From positions 1,798,001 to 1,862,000 of the forward strand of contig CP021223.1 in assembly GCA_003999685.1 (NCBI GenBank): 64,000 nucleotides of DNA. The letters run 5' to 3'. Positions 1 through 11,298 of this stretch are shown in pieces. The stretch is from Taiwanofungus camphoratus. Lineage: Eukaryota > Basidiomycota > Agaricomycetes > Polyporales > Taiwanofungaceae. The translations under genes and the position numbers were made by a program. How positions within the stretch are numbered: the stretch's first letter is position 1; each line of letters opens with the position of its first letter. A model generated the notes under the pieces. It had not been told where the DNA came from. It saw nothing but the letters and a program-made list of their open reading frames with translations, and ran no database searches.

Positions 1-728
1 TTGTAATGAACCGTATAAGCTATAACTTGAGCACAAAGATTCTCTTTCCATGGGCTTGTTTGATGGGCGCGTATGACCTGATTCAACGACAGTCCTAACT
101 TTGGGCGGCCTCATCCTTTGAACAATGTAAATCATCTCGTACATTCACAACAGGCCTTTGGATGAAGTACTGAGGCTGATATGGACGGGAGTGAAGGAGG
201 TTTAGTCCACAGACTTCGAGGTGAGCTCACCCAAGGGTCCTAGTGGCTGGTTTGAGTTGAGCAAGCTTTGGAGTTAGTGGGGTAAAACCCTTGTTTGGAC
301 TCCAAACATTCAAATTGTTCGTAGGATGTCCAGGACTGCCAAACAATTTGTGTACCACTGGTGTTTTCGGAAAATTTGGAGCCCGAAAAGGGACTTTGGC
401 CCGCATTGCCTGACACAGGCGCCAACGCGGGCCCCTTGAGAGAGACTGGAACTTATCATACTTGCTGACAGCTGTCTTCCGGGCGTTTCATTCACGCGAG
501 CAATCTTTAGTGTCACCACATACGTCTGTCTGTCTTCCAGAGGCCTTACTCCGTTGTGGTTATCTAACTTCTTCACTCATCTACCACAAAAGATAGGGTA
601 ATATTCATGAATTCATGAAGGTACTAATGCAACATTATACTAATACAAATGACGTCAAAGTAATCATAGAATAGATCATTATGCTGATACATCATCAGGG
701 ATCCCAGTGGAGAAAATCTTGCCAAACT
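1..728. other. Intergenic, no gene recognised
   Basis: Only short open frames on both strands, none with a recognisable domain. The right end is presumably the 3' untranslated region of the transporter gene that ends at 729. Confidence 0.5.
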
Positions 729-2990
729 TCATGCATGACCTGCACCGCCTGGCGCGTAGTGCTTTTCGCCAACGGGGCCCTCGTGCTCGTACAATGGCGG
801 TAGCGGCTCCACATGCATGCCAAGGAAGTGCTTCTTGATGTTACGAGGTAGCGCTTTCAGCTGGTAAGCCGCGTGTGTATGCGTCGGCACCGAGAAGACC
901 TGATCCAGTTCTTCGAGCGAGAGCGCTTTCGTTTCCGGCACGAATAACAGGATCACAACGAACCCCACGGCATTCCAGGCCGCATACCACCCAAATGCGC
1001 CTTGAGGCCGGAAGGCGCCCAGCAACCGCGGGAAGGTGATAGCCACAACGAAGTTGCTGATGATAGCGATAAGCCTGAGCCTACATTCAAACTGATAAGA
1101 AACACTTACAAGAACCAGAGCACCGCAGTGGCCATGCCCATGCCGACATCACGAACATACAGGGGAAACGCCTCTGCGGAGTACTAAATGCAAGCACATG
1201 AGTTTGAGCTGATAAGACATCGCACCGACTCTGAATAGAACTCACAGTGAACGGAACAGGTCCTTCTCCTGGAGAATATGCGATGGTGAAAAGATAGATG
1301 CCTAGCGTGACCACAGCCAGTCGACCATTGCCTTCCGGTATCCAAAACGCGAAACCGGTCATCAATAAGAAGATAGCCATCAAGGGGAATGTTGTGAGAA
1401 GTAGGTTCCGGCGGCCGAAGGTATCAATTGTCCACACCGCCGGGAAGGCGAATACCCAATTGAGCATGCCGAAGCCCCATGAAGCGATGAGCGCCGACGT
1501 CTCGCTGAAATTTGCCTGCACGAAGATATTCGACGAATAGTAGGCAATGACGTTGATACCGCAGAACTGTTGCATGAACATGACGATGAACGCGGCAAGG
1601 GATGCACGGCGGTTACGAGGTATAGTAAAAAGTTCAAGGAAGCGATTCCGCCCAGAGAAGGTTTCTTTCTCGGCCTCAAGGAGAACGTGGATATCTGTTC
1701 AATATTAAATAACCACGTCCAAACTATCGAATTAAAGCGACTCACAGTACAGATCCCGAGCGGCCTGCAGAGGGCTATTACGCAGACGCAAAAGCGACTC
1801 GTAAGCCTTGTCATATTTTCCCTTCGACATGAGCCAACGGGGAGATTCGGGGCAAAAATAGACCTGACTCATAATGAAAAGTGCAGGAACACCCGCCTAC
1901 ATGGAACCTGGTTCAATACGAGCAATCAGAATAGTGTTGAATGAAACATACGCTTGCAAGCATCAGACGCCAGTTCAATCCAGTGATGTGCGGCTTGTTT
2001 GGAACGTGATAAAACGCCAAGTCGCAGACGTATCCGAACATGATGCCGAAAGCAGTCCACAATTGCCTTACGAACGGATATGATCAGTCGACCTTTGAGC
2101 GGTATGTTGTAGATCAGATACTGACCACATCATGACGAGCGCACCACGAATAACAGGAGGGGCACATTCCGCAGCATACACGGGTACAGTTGCACTCTTC
2201 GGGCCAATTCCAAAACCGAGGAAGAAGCGCGCGATGAACAGATGCCACCATGTGTCGGTGACGGCAGACCAAATACAGGTGACAAACGATACACAAGCGC
2301 TAATAAAGATAGTTCCCCGTCGTCCGAAGTATCTGTTGAGTGGAGCAGATAGCCAACAGCCAATGAGACCACAGCACAACTATTAGAAAAATGAGACAAG
2401 CTGGTGGCAATGCAGTTCACGCAGTACATACATAAGGTGCCGAGTTGACGAGACCAAGTAGCCATTGATTACGTCCAGCCTGTGCACCAGTTTGGGGAAT
2501 TTTGAACTGGGATGGAAAGAACAGGTTGGCGCCATTAATGACCGACTCGTCCATCTAGGATAAGCAATGTTAACCGACGGCAGAATAATAGATTCAAAAC
2601 ACGTACGCCCTGGACACAAGCCGCCATGGAGCATAAAATTACAAGATAGTACAATTGAGCAGGCTGCCGCCACTTGTGAGTCACTTCCCGTCGAAGCACC
2701 TCCTTGTCGGCGTCATCGAGAAAAGGCAACGTCTCGAAGGCGGTTGGGTCCTGTGCGACGAGAGCCCCTTTCTTGAACAGCTCCGTAAGATGGCCAAGGC
2801 CATAGCTGTTCGCGAAAGTGGCGGCATCGTCCATGAGCTTCTCATGAGGAATGCCCTCCAGTGGGTTCGCGAGCTTCGCATTCGGATTACTGGCGATATT
2901 GTCGATATGTCGAATCTCTTCCTTCAAAGAGCCATCCGACACTGATTCTTCTCGCCTCTCAGTCTCTGCTTTTTCAACTTCAATAGGCAT
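729..2990 (-). CDS. MFS sugar transporter-like protein
   Basis: Multi-exon gene for a 12-helix major facilitator of the sugar porter family, expected in the plasma membrane as a proton-coupled sugar or polyol importer. The start is the ATG at 2990; exon 1 ends at 2607 and at least three further introns follow. Visible family marks are the N-terminal cytosolic region, a loop with GRR (RYFGRRG), the central [14 protein letters not shown] signature, [17 protein letters not shown] in the seventh helix, a second GRR (DTFGRRN), and [15 protein letters not shown] after the last helix. These are the diagnostic sugar-porter motifs, and no stop or frameshift was seen when exons were joined. Estimated length is 530-550 aa. 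Substrate cannot be read from sequence; the long N-terminus recalls fungal inositol/polyol transporters, but that is inference. Confidence 0.88.
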
Positions 2991-3111
2991 CGCGTGAGGT
3001 TCGTGTCGGCTACGTCAAAAGAAAATAGGGGAAGTGCGAGTCCACTCGAGCGTCGGGGATAAGACTGACGACAAGCGGAACAGGAGCACGGAAAGCATGG
3101 TGGGCGCATGC

Positions 3112-3119
3112 CTTATATA
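3112..3119 (-). promoter_or_regulatory. TATA box of the transporter gene
   Basis: Minus-strand TATATAAG lies about 122 bp upstream of the transporter ATG, a usual distance for a fungal core promoter. Function is inferred from position and sequence only. Confidence 0.5.
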
Positions 3120-6100
3120 TGTTTTCCGACATGAGATCGAGTTTGGATTCGGACTTGCCGCTCCACCCGCATACTGCATACCTCCCAAATCAGGCATGTG
3201 AGTCGCTTGCCACTTCCAGGGTTCCAATCAGAGATGTCATCTCAACCCCGCCTAAAGAAGTTACCGCGTTGTGGAGTGCCCCATAGAGAACACATGGCGC
3301 CCCGCACCTCCAGCGTCACTGTCTTCGTTGCCTGCGCCGTCCTCAAGACCATTCGCAATGACCTCTCTGCTGGCTAGAGGACAGCTTGAGCGGTAGGCTT
3401 TGACTCGGAAATAACGCTTTCGTCTCCATTTGAGCGGCAGTCATCCAGATCTGGGGTGCTATGCGTCCCCCATGGTCCGAGCACCGCGGAATTTCAATTT
3501 CCGGTACCACCTTCCGGTGTTGTTCGAAAAACGGTGAGAAGATATTAGTCATCCGCGATCATAGTGGGCGGACGAACAGCTGGTGGAATTTTCAGGGACA
3601 CAGATGCTCCCCCTCATTGCTCAAAGCGGCTCTTCATTTGCAACGGAGGATGGCAACTCTCTGATGTGCGCTGCCGCATGCAGGTCCCGCCCGCCCATGG
3701 CAACAGCGTTCCGAGTTGTTCGTAGCTGATTTTGATCGGGATCTGACCATGGTCAGGTGAGCAGATGTCGGGCTTGAAAATTTATACTCCGTACTCCGTA
3801 TCGAGCGACGGCGACACTACGCGGTCGCGGGTGGCAGGTGCGGTCAGCCATGGTCAGCCATAACGTTATGGTCCATGATGATTGACTATCAGACAGCAGC
3901 TGACTCTTGCGCTCGCTGTATTCTCGGTCCTCCAGGACGAAAGCAGTGCGCCACCCATAGCGTCAAGCTCAGGAACATTTGGAGCGCCAGCCGTCGGGGC
4001 GCACATAATGAAGTAGCGCGGGCGGGAGTTCCGGACCGGCAGTCCGACGCAAACGATGACGGCGTCGGCGTCGACTTGTATCTCCTACAACGTTTTTCCA
4101 TCATTTTCCCGCGCCTGCTTGGACATGAAGGATGAATCCGCTGCCCGTGTCGAATTCGTGTGCCTTCCAGAGTCTCGTAAATGTTCTGCAGACCTGTACG
4201 TTATAATGTTTTCCTTGGTGGCACCTGAATTCTCGGCCCTCCGTCATTGATGCGTTCTGGACACTTGTCGAGCTGATGATCATTACAAGACTGCTGCAGG
4301 CCCATTGGGCAGTTCAGCCGGTCATTTGCGCAGAGCCAGAACGATCAGCGCGCCCTATTTGCTCAAAGTGCGCGCCCCCCTACTCACCGTGCACATCGCC
4401 GGACGCATCAAATTGATCAAACCCGTGGGCAAAACTCATACTGATTCTCGCATCAGGCATCTGAGCTGCACAATTTCCTCTGAATCGTTCTGATGGACTG
4501 CGATAGGCTTGCCCCTGCGGCCTTAGCGCTGGCAGATGGATGGCCCATCGGAGATCACCCCGAGCCGCTAGCCTCGTGCGGGCAGAGTTTGATGGAGCTT
4601 GGCTCATCCTTGACTGCGTGAGAGCACTCCGCACGAAATGAGCCGTGCCAGACCGTCGAAGACACAAAGACGGGTCCCCTGTGGGGGTGGGGGTTGGGGA
4701 GGGTTCAGCCTGCAGGAGCATCAGTGGTCTGACTAGCAAGAGGTTTTCCAGGTGCCCCCGCACTCTCGCCTAGCGGTCTTGGTACACACATCCTTCCAAT
4801 CGATCATCATGTAGAGTACGTCATGGCGTCTGTATGAGCGCAGCGCACGGCTACCAAGCTGCTCGCTGACTTCCCTGCGAAAAAAACCACCCCTTCCTGC
4901 CTTCCCCCGAGGGATACGGAAACGCCATTTGCACGTGGACCGCGCAGTCCTCACGGTTCATTCCGCGGCGGAACTTGGGAGCTGAGGCTAAAGCTTCAAG
5001 TTATGTAAGTGCCGTGACGCAGTTGCATCAGGACAACAATAATGACCGCCTCAATCACAGGGCTGGTGAGTAAGGGGTACCCCTGCGCCAACATGTGAAA
5101 CCCTGTCGCCAAAGATAGCCGTGTGCTCTCAGTTCGGAAATAGCCTTTTGTGCCGTTAAGTAGACACATACTTACGAGACTAATCCTCCGCTGACGTGCG
5201 GCACTGACACACAAGATGCGGCTCGCAGATCTAGGGTATCGCAAATTGCCAGACCCTCTTGGCCGACCATCGTACACATGTGCCCATCAGCGGGGCTGAC
5301 TGATTTGTGTGGGGCTGTTTTGGCGTTGCGAAGTTGACTTCTCAAGCTCAAGACCTAAAGAATCAAAAGCTGAACAAGTCCTTGACCTCTCGGCGTACAA
5401 GCTGCAACTTGACGACTGTCCCGTCTAGTTATTGGAGGTGCTGCCAAACTGCAGTTTTATCACGCCTCGCGTTCTCCTTGATGTCATGAATGCAGTGTCC
5501 CTGTGCCTGAGAAAGAAACCCCGTTTAGGACGGTCTCTTCCAGATATGGCTGCTGATAAGGATCTGGTGGGAAACAATCCACTATATGGCGTACTTTGCA
5601 GAAAGCAATCTGTCCACCACAGACTGAGAACTCAGACCTTTCTGTACAGTGTGCACGGAACGGCACTTTCGTACAATTTATGATTAATTATTGGACAAAT
5701 TTCGACCGGTGAACCCATACAGAATTGTCGAAAATGGTCATTCCGCTGCCGGATTTTCGTACCTCTGAGGCTCTGATACAACCGTCTCATGTAATGCTAC
5801 CATCTCTCTTTCTCTCTTTTCAACATATGAAGTTACGCGGTCTCAAGACATCTATGCGACGGTAATCAAGGGGCAACAAATTCATTCCCCCGCTACAATA
5901 AAACCGTAACTAACGGAGACAAACCACCCTTTCTATATCTACTATATCAGTCTCCTTCCATCCATCAGAATGTTTTTCGGGCATAGGATAGAACAGTAGT
6001 GTATTTTAATACCCACTATTTACACTTACCAGACAACACCTCATCTTGTTGGAAATTCCAGTCTCTACATACAGATCACATGACCCAGTGTAGTAACCTG

Positions 6101-6196
6101 TTCGTACGTACCTGATTCGTTTGCTGGCTTAGACCAGGTCAAACACGGTTCATTCGTCTTCCGTCCGTGGTCCCCGCTAAAATCCAACACATTCTA
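3120..6196. other. Intergenic, about 3 kb, no gene recognised
   Basis: No open frame here gave a recognisable protein or a convincing set of exons. It holds a G-run cluster at 4683-4703, a 14-bp perfect palindrome (CCATAACGTTATGG) at 3858-3871 next to a short tandem copy of GGTCAGCCAT, and pyrimidine runs near 5810. It could hide a poorly conserved gene or old repeats. Confidence 0.45.
4683..4703 (+). other. Potential G-quadruplex motif
   Basis: Four consecutive G-runs of 5, 5, 4 and 3 are separated by loops of one or two bases, which fits the canonical G3+N1-7 pattern. It sits in an intergenic region. No function is claimed. Confidence 0.5.
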
Positions 6197-6223
6197 CAGT
6201 CGCGGACAAGCAAAGCCCGCCAA
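6197..6223 (+). repeat. Left terminal inverted repeat
   Basis: 27 bases identical to the reverse complement of 7195-7221, and marking the left end of the DNA transposon relic. Confidence 0.9.
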
Positions 6224-6541
6224 AATTTTGATCAATTTTTGTAGCTTCTACAAATGTTCAAAGCATGTTAAATTCTATCAGAATACCTTTAGGAGGACAA
6301 TATAAAGTGAATTGCACGAGCCGATTTTCGTTATTTCTCGTTTTGAAGTTTTGACCCCCGAAAAATTTGGTCAGCACGTGATTTTTGCTCCAAAAATCAC
6401 GAGAAAATGCGCAATATATGATTCCGAAAAGAACAAGCGAGTTTCAAATGTTTTTGAGCTGGAAAAAAAAATAACTCGTAAGGGCAGGTTGACAAAGTTG
6501 CAGCCTTCACGCACCAGTCTGTCTACGAAAATTGCAGTGAT

Positions 6542-7130
6542 ATGCCTCGCGGACGTCCCAAGAAAGCTAAACGAAACATCTCGGGACTTAAGAATCAGCA
6601 ACAGATGTGCCCCGCTGCCAGCAATACCCAGCCCAACGAGACCCTAGAAAGTGAGCATATTGGCTCGAGCTCAGAAGACGAAGGATGGAATAAGAAACTT
6701 CAGGTTGACAGTTTGAAGGACACTGGTGGAAATATGGAGTCAGTGGTGGAATGTTCTCCTGTCCTATCGAGAATGGTGACAACTGCTGCATGGCTCATTT
6801 GCTCAGCAAGCAGGATGACTTCGCAAACCAAATAGCTATGCTTGAAAAGGTAATTCAAAGTGCAGGCCATAAATGTATATTTTTGCCGAAATTCCACTGT
6901 GAGCTCAATCCCATTGAAATGGCATGTCCATTCAATCAGAATGACATATACAGAATCTGATAGTAAATATAGTATTGGGGCTGGGCTAAATATCGATACC
7001 GATAAATCATTGTTCGAAGGAGCAAAAACCGCAGCAATTGCGGCACTTGACTTCTATTGAGGTCATTCACCGTTTCATCAACCGCACATGGCGATTCAGG
7101 AGTGCATATCGTCTCGGTTTGGAAAGCGGC
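6542..7130 (+). pseudogene. DDE transposase remnant
   Basis: The N-terminal piece starts at the ATG at 6542 with MPRGRPKKAK, a basic AT-hook-like start common in these transposases. It runs for about 60 residues. After a frame change, a C-terminal piece from about 6751 carries the CCM...LLSKQDDF block and FLPKFHCELNPIEM, where the last catalytic region of DDE enzymes lies. From about 7010 another frame gives EGAKTAAIAALDFY and then FINRTWRF. Catalytic core segments between these blocks are absent and the frames are broken, so no active enzyme is encoded. Confidence 0.75.
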
Positions 7131-7194
7131 GGCATGGGCCCGATGTCAGAATTGCCTAAAAAATCAGAATTTTGATATATCAACGATTTAAAAA

Positions 7195-7221
7195 TTGGCG
7201 GGCTTTGCTTGTCCGCGACTG
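7195..7221 (-). repeat. Right terminal inverted repeat
   Basis: 27 bases, the perfect inverted partner of 6197-6223. Confidence 0.9.
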
Positions 7222-8006
7222 CAGCACTAGTCTGTTTGTTGTGGAGATAAATGATTTCATCAGATCATCAGCCGTGAGCACTTTCGACTGCAAGCAAGAC
7301 CACGATGAGCTCATCTTATACACAAAGGCATCAATGTGAGCCTCTTAAGCTGTTGCGAAGTTTTTTGATTGGCGCTCCTCACTTAGTCGGCACTTGCTAA
7401 TCATAACGCAGATACGACGAATTTGTTGCAGGCAATAAAGTACATAAAAACACGAACAATCTAGTGTAGGCGACTTTCGAGACCACAAGGCTAAGCAGAC
7501 AAAAGCTGTCCATGGAGCATAACAATGCAGATGCGAGGACGGCGGTCGACAAGAGTAAGGATGGTACATCACACAAGGAACTTGTTATGTGAGGCAACAA
7601 CGAGAAGACCAACAGGCAGAAGTAGATGGGACAACGGGAAAGGAAAATGTGTCGGTGATGGCGTAGGAAGGCGAAATAGATGTCGGAGTTAACGTGGTCT
7701 CAATCTTGAAGCCGGTACCGGTGACATGTCGAACAAACCTAGGCGAAACGGAACAGAAGGGCGGATTGTCGCCTTAGATATGAAAAGGTTTTCAGTATAA
7801 GCACGGAACAGAGCACAACCGAAGTTAGTCTTTGATGTCCAATGAACCACAGGATCGCACAAGTCGGAAGGCGACGGTGTCGTGGACAATTGATTTTGTG
7901 GCGTCGGAGTCAATAGGTGATGTCGATAAGTAATGGGATGGAGGGACGAATAACCGAAGGCGAAGCTGTATTGTCGAAGGCGGTTGAAGTGCAAGTCCTA
8001 CTTCCC
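7222..8006. other. Probable long 3' region of the downstream minus-strand gene
   Basis: No recognisable coding frame. On the minus strand this stretch is rich in T and C and directly follows the stop codon at 8007, which suits a long 3' untranslated region of the gene at 8007-8734. The boundary with the transposon is at 7222. Confidence 0.35.
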
Positions 8007-8734
8007 TTAGTCGGTGTTGACCATTTCAATGGCACCACATTGTTCACAGTGTGCCCACATTGTCCGTTGACCACTCAGACCCGGCGAGCAAGCAATACGG
8101 AGTTTAGGAATTTGCGAGCAATTTTGACTAAAGTATTGGTGGAATTGAAATGATTAAAAACCATACCAGGAGAAAAATAGAGATCAGCGAAGTTCCATAA
8201 AAACTAAAAAAGAGGACGATGCGGTCTCGGAGAGCACAAAACCTACCCATGGTGCGTAAAAGAAGGACTCCTTGGCTGGAGGAGACCGACAGGTTTTGGG
8301 GTGAAGTCCATGGAGAGGCCAAAGTTGATTGACGAGCCCGTGGAAGTTTGAGCATCGAGCGGATAGAGGTCGAACGCAGGATAAATAGCTAGTAATAGAT
8401 TAGACGGACGCTAACAAACAGACAGACCGATTAGCTTACGACAGTCACGAGGAGAATCTGATGCATTCGAGGAAGAGTAACTGGCATCGGAGGGTAGGCG
8501 AAGATGATAAGGCTGTTGGATAGAGAGGGAGAGGGGTTCGAAGTCAGACATCGAGGCATCCGACATAGCTACGTCGGTGTCAAGCTCGCAGTTCGGGAAG
8601 GGAACCAGCTTCGGCTGCTTAGCATGCTATTCACGTACAGGCACGTCAATATACCAAGCGGGGGACATAATATACAGGTCACTGACCAAGCGCAGGTCGG
8701 TAGTGTCAAGCTCAAGCTTTCTTTTGAGAGCCAT
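8007..8734 (-). CDS. Conserved basidiomycete protein with C-terminal CxxC motif, unknown function
   Basis: Four exons (8734-8687, 8617-8440, 8388-8247, 8127-8007) join in phase to a 162-aa protein starting MALKRKLELDTTD. The middle is acidic and Ser-rich (DTDVAMSDASMSDFEPL, then SDASYSSSNASDSPRDC). A conserved-looking block follows with YPAFDLYPLD and GLLQPRSPSFTHHG. The C-terminus has CSQIPKLRIAC and TMWAHCEQCGAIEM, so four cysteines and a histidine could bind metal. I recall very similar proteins in other agaricomycetes, always uncharacterised, but cannot run a search. No signal peptide or membrane helix is seen, and a basic KRK near the start could serve nuclear entry. A role in nuclear regulation is only a guess. 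Confidence 0.75.
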
Positions 8735-10205
8735 CAGTGGAAGAGGGTCAAGTATGGATATGGCGAGGGCAAGGCAGAGGCAACCTTGGAATAAGGACGT
8801 CTGGACGTCAGAGGGAGAATAAAGAAGAAGGCACCCTTCCCAGAGCTGGGATCATATAGGAGGATTGTTTGTATGTGTTTATTTCATGCAAAAATGGAGG
8901 ATAGAGCTTCTTTAAACGGGACGTAATTTATCGGCTGTTCTCGGCTTCCGATCTTCGAGCTCCTGATTGGCTGGAGCATGGCTGGGACCCCAAATATCGG
9001 CCTCGCGGAGGTAAAATCCGGCGCCCACTCACCTATTGATCGCGGTCGTTACACGGCATGACACGGCCCATCACGCTTACTGTCACATCCTCTCGGTCGC
9101 AATCTTGTGGTGACGAAGGGGGAACTTGACATACGGGTTGACCCGTGTCAAAATTCGAACACTAGGAGCGAGTACCGCGGCATTCCGGCCAGCCTAGCAC
9201 GAGCATCATTATCGGCCTATTCGCTGTTGGACGCAATATGTTCCCACTAATGTCTGTGCGGCCAATGTATGTCCATCAACTGGGGAAACCGTTCATTGTA
9301 GAAATGGTGGAATGGATGATTTAACATGGCAATCGCAACTTGTGGCGTGTGTGGAGCGCACTCAGTTGCCGGTCCTCACTTGGCTCGAAGGGTCCTGGGA
9401 AGAAGACCGTGTCTGGACAGGAATGTGTACCGTGACGAATCGAAGTTCGGCTTGCACGTCACTATGTGTCCACGAAGACGGGGTCCACTAATCTAATCAA
9501 CGAGTGAGAGTGGCTGTACGAGAGACGTTTCGCCGTGTGGTTCAGATGTGCACGCACGGGCCGCACAACAACACTTGAGTTGCCGTCGCAACTTGAACGC
9601 GGTGCAGACAGCCATTTGAGACCGATGTAGGCGCACAGGCAGTGCAGGGACACAAGATATCCTTCGCATATGATTTCAACGGAAAGGCGTTGAGATATAC
9701 GTATTTCATCATTGATGAACCAGGAGTTAGCGCGCAGCGATAAGCCGTGTAATCATATGTCGACATTCGAGGCGCCAGACTCAAATTTCGCCGTCTCATA
9801 CGGCAGTCAGAGCCTTGTTCCAAATGAAGTCAGCCACGGCCGCTATCGGACAGATTGATGCCAATCACCTGCAATAAGCTCACTTCGATTCAACCTAACT
9901 CAGGCTTGGACGAAGGGACGGGAAAGCAATACCACCGTCCAACATTTGGCCCGTTGTCCGCGATGATACGTGAGCACCAGATGTTGAGAAAAAGAAGTCC
10001 GATAAAAGTCCTGGATGTGAAATCGCTGCAACGAGCTGATCTCATCCCGAATTTGGTGAGGTGACGCACACCGAAAGGTTATCGATATAAAGTATGACGA
10101 TGCCGAATAATGATATTGTACGCCTTATACATTACAACCATGAGTGATACATTCGCAACCTATAACAAGGATATAATCGTACATGAATATCCTTGAAAGA
10201 TCAGA
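8735..10205. other. Intergenic, no gene recognised
   Basis: Contains the 5' region of the 162-aa protein gene (pyrimidine-rich on its strand) and the 3' flank of the Apq12-like gene. Short frames near 9540-9820 (-) and 9855-10064 (+) show no domain, and the first lacks an ATG at its nominal start. Confidence 0.45.
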
Positions 10206-11027
10206 CTATCTGGAACCTGTCCTCGATTTTGTCTTGCGATCAGGCTGCTTTCTTCCGCTTGGCTCCCGTTCTCCGTCTTCCCTAGTTCCTTGCAGCCGTT
10301 GACCAACTTGATCTACGATCCCCTTCGCAGCATCCCACCATTCTCCTTCACTTAGTACCTGTCCGGCAGCACCGACAACTCCTTCGATAAACTTCTGCAC
10401 CTCCGTACCCAAACCTTCTCCATTCCCTTGTGGACGATTGTTCTCATTGTACTGCCAATCGCGGTGCTGATCCCAGGCCTCCCAGGCCTTTGGCCGCGGC
10501 GCCTTTTGAGTTTGTGAACGAGATGTTCTTGCGCTTCGAGCGTTACGCGGCCCGCCTGCTGCATTCTGTCCTTGGCCGTTGATCATGTCCAGCACAAGTC
10601 CCCCGAGAGTGGGTAGAATGCCTGCCCCAGTGAAGATTCCCGCGAGACCATTTTCTCCGTTCGCGTTAGCGGCCCCCAGCACCCACCCTGTTCCGGCGGC
10701 TAACGCAGTCAGGATGCTTCCCCACTTCATGAACCACGCCCCTGTGCGGATTATCCACCCTGTAGTCCTGTAGAAGCTGATAAGGGCAAGATAAGCCGCC
10801 AGTAACGTGATGAGCGGTGACAGGATCGTCTGAGCGTCCCACGATGATGGTGACGATGAGGCAAGGGCGGCCACCAATGAGAGCGTAGACGTCAAGAGAG
10901 AGATGAGGTGGGAGAGAATTGTCACAAGAATGTCGTAGACGGACGGTGGAAGGACGGAGGACAGATAGGACAGCAGAGGGTCGAGGATTTGGGGAAACGG
11001 TACATCGACTGGGGGGATATCCATCAT
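10206..11027 (-). CDS. Apq12-like nuclear envelope/nuclear pore assembly protein
   Basis: Single-exon 273-aa membrane protein starting MMDIPPVDVPFP. Residues about 30-60 are hydrophobic and could form a first helix. Residues about 70-120 hold a paired hydrophobic block (LAAYLALISFYRTTGWIIRT, then WFMKWGSILTALAAGTGWVLG), the usual core of the fungal Apq12 family. The remaining ~130 residues are polar, with charged Arg/Lys-rich ends. In yeast, Apq12 is an ER/nuclear-envelope protein needed for nuclear pore biogenesis and lipid balance; that role is carried over from the family. It is transcribed divergently from MPC2 with 271 bp between start codons. The assignment rests on the helix pair and its aromatic/basic spacing, so moderate confidence. 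Confidence 0.6.
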   Translation of the reverse strand: MMDIPPVDVPFPQILDPLLSYLSSVLPPSVYDILVTILSHLISLLTSTLSLVAALASSSPSSWDAQTILSPLITLLAAYLALISFYRTTGWIIRTGAWFMKWGSILTALAAGTGWVLGAANANGENGLAGIFTGAGILPTLGGLVLDMINGQGQNAAGGPRNARSARTSRSQTQKAPRPKAWEAWDQHRDWQYNENNRPQGNGEGLGTEVQKFIEGVVGAAGQVLSEGEWWDAAKGIVDQVGQRLQGTREDGEREPSGRKQPDRKTKSRTGSR

Positions 11028-11298
11028 TATTCGTAGTGCTGTCGTTGAAGAGCTCAGAGCCTAATGAAATCCGTTCTGCGAGATGAAAACAGAGCTGAGC
11101 TGCGTGTCCGAGTCCTCTAGTCGTGGCGGTCACGTGGACAATCCAGCGGTCCGGTGCGGTCGGAGACGCCCAACGGGTCGCTGTCATTTCTGCGTTCTCA
11201 GGCTAAGCTACCCCATCTTAGTCACGTCGACCCACTCTCCCCGCCACCGTCCGCTCGCCTTCCAAGACTCGAAGTTTGAAGCTTGAACATTAACCACC
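11028..11298. promoter_or_regulatory. Bidirectional promoter between Apq12-like gene and MPC2
   Basis: The 271 bp separating two divergent start codons must hold both promoters and both 5' leaders. No clear TATA box is visible in either direction, which is usual for housekeeping genes. The shared control is an inference from spacing. Confidence 0.5.

Larger units (their letters stand above)
6197..7221 (+). mobile_element. Internally deleted DNA transposon with 27-bp TIRs
   Basis: A 1025-bp element is bounded by perfect 27-bp inverted repeats beginning CAGTCGCGGACAAGC. A TA dinucleotide abuts the left end, while the right end is followed by CA, so a TA duplication is suggested but not intact. 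Inside are the start and the end of a DDE transposase with most of the middle missing. The C-terminal part shows GHKCIFLPKFHCELNPIEM and FINRTWRFRSAYRLGL, which match the conserved tail of a fungal DDE endonuclease family. It is a non-autonomous relic that could at most be moved by a full-length relative. Superfamily (Tc1/mariner-like) is inferred from the TA flank and CAGT ends. Confidence 0.8.

Noticed and set aside
4380-4763. 127-codon minus-strand frame
   Set aside because: Basic, proline-rich translation without domain or splice support; overlaps the G-run cluster.
9542-9823. 93-codon minus-strand frame
   Set aside because: Nominal start is TTG and the product has no recognisable feature.
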